The notes beneath the pieces are model-generated. The model did no database searches and was not told where the DNA came from. It worked only from the letters and a program-made list of their open reading frames with translations. 64,000 bases of DNA, from the NCBI GenBank assembly GCA_963966185.1, contig CAWZYM010000006.1, forward strand, positions 298,501 through 362,500. The letters run 5' to 3'. Shown here piece after piece: positions 25,801 through 34,543 of the stretch. This DNA is from Rhabditoides inermis (Eukaryota > Nematoda > Chromadorea > Rhabditida > Rhabditidae). The position numbers were made by a program, and so were the translations under genes. Position 1 is the stretch's first letter; the number at the start of each line of letters is the position of its first letter.

Positions 25801-28800
25801 CTGGCAAGTGCAGTCACCCGGTTCGAGTCGCTTGCGGGACGGGCCGCCGCGTGCGGAGAGCTCCTCAACGAGATGAGCTTCCACATTGAGGACTTTGTGC
25901 ATGTGAGTGTGGCGTTTTGCAAGAGTGGTGTGTACATCTATGCAAGTAGGAATGTTGTGTTCGTTCGTTCAGGGCACATTGTGCATGTGAGTGGGTTTTA
26001 CAGGAGGGGTGTTTACGATACGTGAGTGGGATTGTATTCGATTCGTTCAGGACACGAACGATCTGTCCGAGTGGCTGGACGCGATGGAGCACGATATGGC
26101 GACGCTCGATGAGCTCCCGATTCATCCCGACGAGCTCTCCGAGCAGAGCAACCTGCTCACTGTGAGTTGTCTCTTTCTTTCTCCCTCTCCCTCTCCCTCT
26201 CCCTCCTACTTTCCTCTTTCAGGAGCTAACGATGTCCGTGATGGAGCGCGACGCTCTTGTGTCGAACGTGGTGGAGATGGGTCGTCTGCTGTGCCGGCAG
26301 ACGACAGGAGATGAGGCAGTGGCGCTGCAGGGCCGGGTCGAGGCGCTCAAGATGCGCTACAACGACGTGGCCTCTGTGGCGGACGACCGACTCGCGGCCC
26401 TCACCCGCGCCATCCCTCTCTCGGAGAAGTTCCACGACGGCATCGAGGCGGTGATGGCGTGGGTGGAGGCGGTCGAGGACGACCTGCGACTGCTCGACGC
26501 CGCCGACGTCGACACTCAGATGCAGCTGATACTGACAATGGAGGAGGACGTGTGCAAGTGGCGGCCCGAGGTCGACGATCTCATGGCGACCAGTGCGCAG
26601 CTGCAGGTGAGTGTGGGCGGGGTGAGAGGGGGCGGAGTCTGAGTGTTGATTTCCAGAGCATGAGCCGTCCTGACCAGGCGGACGAGCTGTACACGATCAC
26701 TCAGGACATGCACAGGAGGGTGAACGTGATCGCCGATCAGGTACGGGCGGTATCGATCGATATCGATTTATCGATTTGTGTGTAGGTGTCGCGTCGCGCG
26801 GAGCGTCTGGATCTGACGGAGAAGCAGAGCCGAGCGGTGGTGGATGATCTGGACTATGTGCTCGAGTGGCTCAATGACGCCAAGGAACGGTGAGGATTTG
26901 GAAATGAGAGAGAGAGAGTGACAGCTATTACACTCTCTCTTTGTCTTTGCGTTCAGTTCTTTTGGCACCTCGTTGTTTTGCAGTGTGATGGCGGCCGAGC
27001 AGCCAGCTATCAGCCACGAGTACATTCGACAGCAGCTCAAGAACCAGCGCCTCTTCAACGACGACGTCTCCACGCAGAAGGCGCGCCTCCGCGAAATAGC
27101 CGCCGAGGCGCGCAACGTGGCGCGAACTGTGGGCGGCGGCGCCGAAGTGGGCGGAGCGGATGCGCTGCTCCTGGCCAAGGCGGAAGCGGCTCGGGATCTG
27201 GTGGACGAGGTGGCTGCTCTGTGCGGCGACAGGACCGAGATGCTCGAGCAGGCGCTGGCGCTGAGCCAGCAGATCGACTGTGGACTGGACGATCTCGACA
27301 AGTGAGTCGGGGATTGCTCGTTTGGATTGATGTGTTCTACCGTATGCACTTGTGGTATAGTCAGGATATAGCGATTCTGGATTCGATTGATTGATTGATG
27401 TGATTCAGATGGCTGGAGACGTGCGAGCTGGAGATTGAGGGTGCGGAGCCGGTGAGCACTGGCACCCCGGCTGCGGCTCTGAACAGACAGCAGCAGCACA
27501 ACATGGAACTCCACGCGGCCGTCGCGGCGCAGCGTCCTCTTATCGAGAGATTCGACAAGGTGCGATCACTCGGTTTTGTTGTGAGCTCGGCTGCTGCTTT
27601 AACGATTTCGAATACATGTCCGATTCGGCCATTTTTGTGCTGATTCATATCTACTTTCAAACTTTTTTTTGTCGGAATATCATGATTGCTTTGTAGGACA
27701 CGGCTGCTCTGAAGGAGATTTGCCATCCGGAAGACGCGGCCACTCTCTCGCACATCACAGACACGATTGTCGAGCGGTTCAATGCGATCCGCGACGCTGT
27801 CACGGCGAGGGGAGACGCGCTCGAGACGGCGCTAGAGGCGACCGACGGGTTCCAGGAGAGGTGGGCGGAGTCGGGAGGGGCGGGGTTTAGTAGAGTGGTT
27901 GCAGGCTGAACAAGTTCCTGCACGCTCTGGAAGCGGCTGCCGAGGGCATTCTGCAGAGCGAGCCTCTGACGGCCGATACGAATGCGTTAGAGACGAGGCT
28001 GGCCGATAACCAGGCACTGTTGGATAGCCTCCAGCAGAAGGTGAGGATTGTCATGTTTTGCATTCGTAAAACGCATGTTATCGTTCAAAAGATGAAATAA
28101 GGTCGTGTTTCATGACAACGTGTCTGTTTAGATAGCTTATGTCATAGATTCATTGTGAACGTGTTGCAGGAGCAAGCGATGCTGGCTCTGAAGGAGCGCG
28201 CGGGTGAGGTGATCGGCGCCGCTCCGGCGGGCGACCCAGCTGCGGCAGAGGTGGCCGGAAAAGTGACCATGCTGGAGAGACTGTGGAGGGACATCGAGAC
28301 AGGAGCCAAGGCAAAGTGGGTACAAGTACACAGTCCATGGAATATCAAGTTCCGTCACCACTCCGCGCGTCCATCCCGCATTTGAAAATTGCGCGCGCGC
28401 GAAACTTCGAATTTTAATTTTCGCGTGATTTCGATGTCTATCGATTTCTACCCGCCTCGCACTCTCTACACTCTTTACTGGCGGCAACTGATTTTCCCAC
28501 CAACAGTAATTTAGAATACAATCTTTGAAGGATGAGAGAATAGATAAGGATTGTATCTTGTTACATTGTTACGTTTACGTACATGTTACATTACAATTTT
28601 TGGAGACATGTATAGAAAATATCTCGTGTTTGCAGGGGCACTATCCTGGAGGATGCTCTGCGCAAGGCTACGCGTTTCTGGACGGAGCTGGGCGAGTGCC
28701 AGCGGGCGGTCGATCAGCTGAGGGGACGACTCGACGCTGTCCAGCCGGCGGTCGGACAACCGGACGAAATTGGCAGACAGCAGGGTGGGTGTAAGCACCT

Positions 28801-31800
28801 TTATTTGTCGAGAGAGTTCGTTAAAGGAACGTACGACTCTAAATTGAGTGTGTAAACTACGAATACCACGTAAAAGAACGTGAAAATACGATAACTTCGC
28901 ATCAATAAACTATATGTTAAAAATGAAGATAAGGTGTAGAAAACGCCTCGCAAAGTTGTGTATTTCATAGTGAGAAATATCGAGAAAAAAATCGGCATTT
29001 CTCACTACGAAGTACACAGCTTCGCGAGGCGTTTTCTACAACTTATATTCATTTTTAGCATTTAGGTTATTAATGAAAAGTTATCGTATTTTCACGTTCT
29101 TTCACGTGGTATTCGTAGTTTACACACGAAATTTAGAGTCGTATGTTCCTTTAATGCTATCAAAAATCTAGGGTAGTGGGCATCTAGGGTAAGTATCAAA
29201 TTGAAATACTGGTAATGAAACTGGTAAGGATTGACTGACTGATTGCAGACGTGGTGGCGTCGATGGCGCACGAGATGGCGGCCACCGAGCCGATGATTGC
29301 CGACGTGCACCAGGCGGGAGAGGTGAGTGAGCGGGATTATCGATTTGCATGGATTCTTTAGCGTCTACTGATATTGTTTTCTCTGATTGAAGTGACTGTT
29401 TCTGTTCAGGAAGTGTGCGGTGTGATAGCGCCGGAGGAGCGGGCGCAGATTGACGCGCAGCTGGAGTCGGTGGACTTGGGATGGGCGACTGTCACCCAGC
29501 TATTCGCCGACAGACAGACGGATCTCGGCAAGGCACTCGCAGAGGCGATGGACTTCCACGCACACCTGCGCGCACTCAACGACTGGCTGCACGGGGCGGA
29601 AGGGGTGAGTCGGGAGAGATGTGGATTACTGTAGAGTGGTGTAGTGAAGAGTGCTGTGATTGTGACCCATGTGTGTTCAGCGCTTCGCTCAACTCGATGC
29701 AGTGCCGGTGGGCGAGAGTGGCTCGGACTCGGCTGCGGCGCCGGCGGTGCTCGAGCAGCTGGCCGCATTCCGAGCAGACATGGACGCGCAGGCGGTGCGC
29801 AAGGAGCACCTCAACCACACTGCCCACGCCATGGCACTCGGAGCGCCCGCGCAACAGGTGGGAGATTATCATTATCATGATTATCATGATACTGATTCAG
29901 TCATGTCGATTCTTTGAAACTACTTCGAAGACGTTTTGAAGGGGATGTTTTAAAGGAACGCACCACTCTAAAATGCATGTATAAACCAAGAATGCCACTT
30001 GAAAAAATATCAAAATGTGATAGTTTTTCATAACTAAATCATATTCTAATAATGAATGGAACAAGTAGAAAACGAGCCGCAAAGTTTTCATTTCGTAGTG
30101 AGAATTGCCGAATCGGTAAGTACAAAGTACCCATTACCGATTACGTGTTTCTCACTACGAAATGAAAATTTTGCGGTTTGTTTCTACTTGTTCCATTCAT
30201 TATTAGAATATGATTTAATTATGAAAAGTTATCACGTTTTGATATTCTTTCATGTGGCATTTTTGGTTTATACATGAAATTCAGATATGTGTGTTCCTTT
30301 AAAGAGACTGTCCACACTTTAATAGTTGGAAAATGTTCTGTCTCTAGGTGGCGGCTATCCGCGCTCCGCTGGCCGAGCTCGGTGCTCGCTGGGGTCGGCT
30401 GCACGCGGCGGTGGGGGAGAGGGAGCAGCGCGCCGAGAGGACACTCCTCGAGATGGGACGGCTCAACGAGGCCGCGCAGCAGCTGCTCGCCTGGGCACGC
30501 AAGACGACCAGCACCCTGTCCGAGCTGGCGCCCGCCGGTGCACCCGTCAACCTGCGACAGGTGGAGATTGACCAGTGCAAGCTGGCAGTCATCACCAATG
30601 ATGTGCACGCGCATGAGCCGAGGTGAGTGAAGAGCTTAGAAGAGATGGAGATTAGCATGTTCTTTGTCAGCGTCAACTCTCTCAACTCGGCCGCCCGCCG
30701 CGTGCTGCGTTCGGATGATAGCAACGCGGACACGCAGGCAGTGCTTGTGGAGATGAACGAGGCGTGGACGGGACTGCAGGCTAGATTGAGGGAGGTTGCT
30801 GCCAGGCTCGACAAGGTGAGTGGTGTGACATGCTGGAACTTGGATCATGATTATCATGTGTTCTGTACTCTTGTTCTGATCATGTGGTTCACTATGGCTT
30901 TTCAGAGCGCCTCGGAGGCGCAGTCTCTGGGCGGGGCGATGGAGCGCTGGCTGGGCTGGGTGGAAGACGCGAGGGCGCAGCTGGAGACGAACCGACCGAG
31001 GGGCGGACTCCCCGAGACGGCCAGGGAACAGATGGACCTGTTCCTCGTCACCAGGGCAGAGGTGCGTGTCACTCTCTCTCTCTCTATCTCTTTCTTTCTC
31101 TCTCTCTTTCTCTCTCTCTAATTCTTTTCTCAGGTGGAGCAGCACTCTGGCGAGCTCTCTTCGTATCTGGCCGAAACGGCTCGCGTGTTGGCTGAGAGGG
31201 GAGAGGGCGACGACACTTGGTATGCCAAGGCGCGCTCGCAGCTCGACGCAAAGTGGAAGCGCGTACAGGTGAGCGTAGACGGGATGATGTTAGGGTCGGG
31301 GTTTGGTATGGGTTATGTTTGATGACTAACTACTTTTGCTAGTACATGTATAGCTTGAATGTGATTTCGAATGTTGCAGGAGTTGCTTGTGGACCGCGAG
31401 AAGAAGTTGGAGCTGGCGCTGCGCGACGCGGAGCTGCTGTCAGATGAGACGGAGGCTTGCGCGGACTGGATCAAGGCGGCCGAGGAGCGCCTGGCCACCC
31501 TGCCACCTGTCAGCCGACTCCCACACACACTCGACAAGCAAAGCGACGAGCACGCACACTTCCAGGCCGACTGTGATCAGAGGTGCGTGCGCGGACGAAT
31601 AGTAGTCATCGCTTATTGTTGCGATTTTTGGCGATTTTTTTGCGAGAGGTGCGTGCGCGGAGTGGTTTCCATGATTGTTTTGTGACTCAGGATGATGTAA
31701 TAGGAAGGAATGTAGTATTGATTATCATGTGATCATTACAGGAAGGCTCTGGTGGCCGACCTTCAGTCGCAGGGCACTCGCATCCAGTACTACTGCGAGA

Positions 31801-32782
31801 AGAAGGACGCCATACCCATCAAGAACATGCTCGTCTCGCTGCGACACAGGTTCGACAAGGTGGCTGCCCGGGTGGCCGAAAGGACCAAGGTGAGTGGAGA
31901 GAGGAGGGGGGGAGAGAGACTGACGTCATGTCTAGGCGCTGGACGCGACGCGGGCGGAGAGTGGCGCGTGGGTGTCGGCGTGCGAGGACCTGCACTCTGC
32001 TCTGTCCGAGTGCGAGTCTGCCGCCGGCCAGCCAGTCCCAGCCACCACCAGCGGCGACAAGCTCCGCCAGCACAGAGACGACGCCAAGGTACGCGCGTGC
32101 TTTGTGTTTTGGAGTTCTTGGTTTGTTCAATTGCTTGCTTTCAGAGATACATCGAGGTGCGTGTGAGAGTGTATGGTAAAGAGTGGCGTGTGATTGCTAG
32201 AACTGACTGAGTGATTGTGAATGTAACTTGGGCTAATGTGTGATTCATCTGTAGTAATTGACGGGTATGTATTCATCTTTTCAGGCTCTTCAATCGAATG
32301 TGGACAAGTTGCGTCCTCTTTGGGAGGCGACTCGCAGGCGCGCCGCCAGTTTGGCCGAGCATGCTACCAAGCAGGAGAGGGCAGAGGTGGGACAGACTGA
32401 CACACTCAGACATACACACTGACACACTCGCAGACAAACACATAAGACACACAGACAGACATACAGAAAGATACATAGAAAGATACCCAGACAGTAAAGA
32501 GAGTAATAATCAGTAAGAGAGAACACGGAAGACAAAAAATCATAACGTAACGACTTGTAACTACGTAGATTAGAAACAGTGTCCTGTTTCGACCCATTAA
32601 CCAGCAGACAGGAAATGAGCACGTATTAAAAGTATAGACACACACATACGCACACATACACACACATACAGATACACAGACACACACATACAGATACACA
32701 GACAGACACACACAAACACACACACGCACAGACACACATACAGACACACAGTCAGACATAAACACAGAAAGAAACACAGACA

Positions 32783-32830
<48 letters not shown>

Positions 32831-34505
32831 GACACAGACAGACACACAGACAAACAGACACACACAGACATACAGTTGTACCACTGCCTGTTCAGGTGGA
32901 GCGCAGCCAAGCGCAAGTGGACGCTCGATTCAAGGCTGCCGAGGCTGCCATCTCGAAAAGAGCGCAGGAGGCGGAGAAGGCAGTGCTTGAGGGAGGCGCA
33001 TTCGAGGAGGCGATGAATGAGGTGGAGGCGTGGGTCGATCAGGAACTCGCCCTCGGAGAGACAGGAGACGAGCAGAAGCTGGCCGGAGATGTGGACACGG
33101 TATGTGTGATAGGAGAGTATTGATTAGGAGTATGGTATGGATTGGGTGTTTAGATGCGCGCTCTGGTGGAGGCGGATGGTCGGCGGGCGGCGGAGAGGAA
33201 GGCGAAGAAGGCAGCGGTGGACACAGTGCTGGGGAAGGCGGCCGATCTGGTGGGCAGGCAGGTGGAGGAGGCGCCGGCGGTCGCCCAGGCGGCAGACCGA
33301 CTCGCCGGCAAGTGGCGGAGGGTGGAGGAGGAGGCGAGCAAGAGGGCGGGCAGTCTCAAGCAGTGGCAGGCGGCGGCTGGAGACTTTGACGGTAAAGCAC
33401 ACGCACTGCTCGACTGGCTCAGCACGCAGGAGTCGAGAATGATCAAGGCGGGAGATGATCCGGAGGTGGCGCTACCGGTGAGTGTATTGCTTATTGTTTG
33501 AAAAAGCACCAGTAGCCAGGATATAGTGATTCTGAGGAAAAAAGATTGATTGATTGACAAACATTTCACTCGTGTCTTTTCAGATCCTAGCGGAGATTCG
33601 CGCCCTCATGTCGTCGGAGCAGCCTCGTCTGTCGGCGTGTGTGACGGCGGGAGAGGAGATTGAGAGAAACGCGCACCCGGATGCCGTTCCTGTGATGAGG
33701 AACTGGCTGCGGGTCGTGCCACAGAGATGGAAGGTGGGTACGGTAGGATGGAAACTTGCCCTGGCAATCGCCCTGCAATTGACGATCTGAGAAGTATTAT
33801 GTGCATGTATGTCTGATTGCAGGAGGTGGAGGAGAGGGTGGAGCAGCGCGAGTTCCAGCTACTAGAGGAGAGGGAGGCAGCGAGGGAGAGACAGGAGGCC
33901 ATCAAACAGCTCATGCAGTTTGTCAAGGACAAGCGAGCAGAGATGCGACAGGCACAGGTACACTATCTCCATCTCTCTCTCTCCCTCTCTCTCTCCCCTC
34001 TCTTTCTATTTCTCTCTCTCTCTCCCTCTCTCTCTCTCTCTCTCACCCCTCCCTCGCAGGCTCGCCCCGAGGCTGCCGACGTGGCGCAGGCAGAGGATGC
34101 TATGAAAGAGTACGAACAGCTCGAGTACGAGCTGCGAGAGAGACAGCCCGAGGTCGACGCGGCTGTCAAGGGCGCCAAGAGGGGCGGAGCGAGGTGGGCG
34201 GGTCTTGGGTTCGTAGAGTACGATGCGTGTCTAGGAACGGCGCGGCGGAGGGTCTGTCTGCTGGCTGGGGCCAGTTGTGGCTGGAGTTGCTGGAGTGGCA
34301 GAAGCAGCTGGAGGCGCGGAAGGCGCACCTGGAGGAGCTGAAGCGACTGGAGGGCTGGAAGTGGGAGCAGTGGAAGGAGCGCTACGTGGAGTGGAACGAC
34401 CACGGAAAGAGCCGCGTGTCTGACCTGTTCCGGCGAGTCGACAGGAGTGCGACCGGAATGGTCCCCAGGAAGGTCTTCATCGATGCCATCATTGCAAGCA
34501 GTGAG

Positions 34506-34543
<38 letters not shown>

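Larger units (their letters stand above)
19920..26740 (+). other. Spectraplakin rod, part 2 (exons 34-51)
   Basis: Coding blocks: 19920-20026, 20217-20286, 20535-20663, 20785-20931, 21176-21271, 21550-21676, 21771-21844, 21922-22311, 23317-23505, 23659-23766, 24232-24332, 24939-25094, 25142-25243, 25396-25550, 25649-25902, 26051-26161, 26223-26606 and 26657-26740. These continue the spectrin-like rod. All phases match, including split codons at 20026/20217, 21676/21771, 24332/24939 and 25550/25649. The introns here are longer and repeat-laden: 22312-23316 is 1 kb with no exon I can support, and 24333-24938 holds two nested dispersed repeats. A short ATGTTGAAG followed by gtaagc at 22682-22695 could be an internal alternative first exon in the right phase for 23317, but this is weak. 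Confidence 0.8.
26786..34193 (+). other. Spectraplakin rod, part 3 (exons 52-74)
   Basis: Coding blocks: 26786-26889, 26984-27301, 27409-27559, 27697-27860, 27905-28040, 28170-28315, 28636-28784, 29249-29322, 29410-29604, 29681-29857, 30348-30622, 30671-30815, 30906-31061, 31134-31268, 31380-31582, 31742-31889, 31936-32088, 32285-32386, 32896-33099, 33154-33477, 33584-33733, 33823-33957 and 34060-34193. These are spectrin-type triple-helix sequence with recurrent Trp/Leu heptads ([37 protein letters not shown]). Introns between 28785 and 30347 carry two TTAA-flanked inverted-repeat elements. Intron 32387-32895 contains a long CA-type microsatellite. Every junction keeps frame up to the EF-hand exon at 34235. 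Confidence 0.8.
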
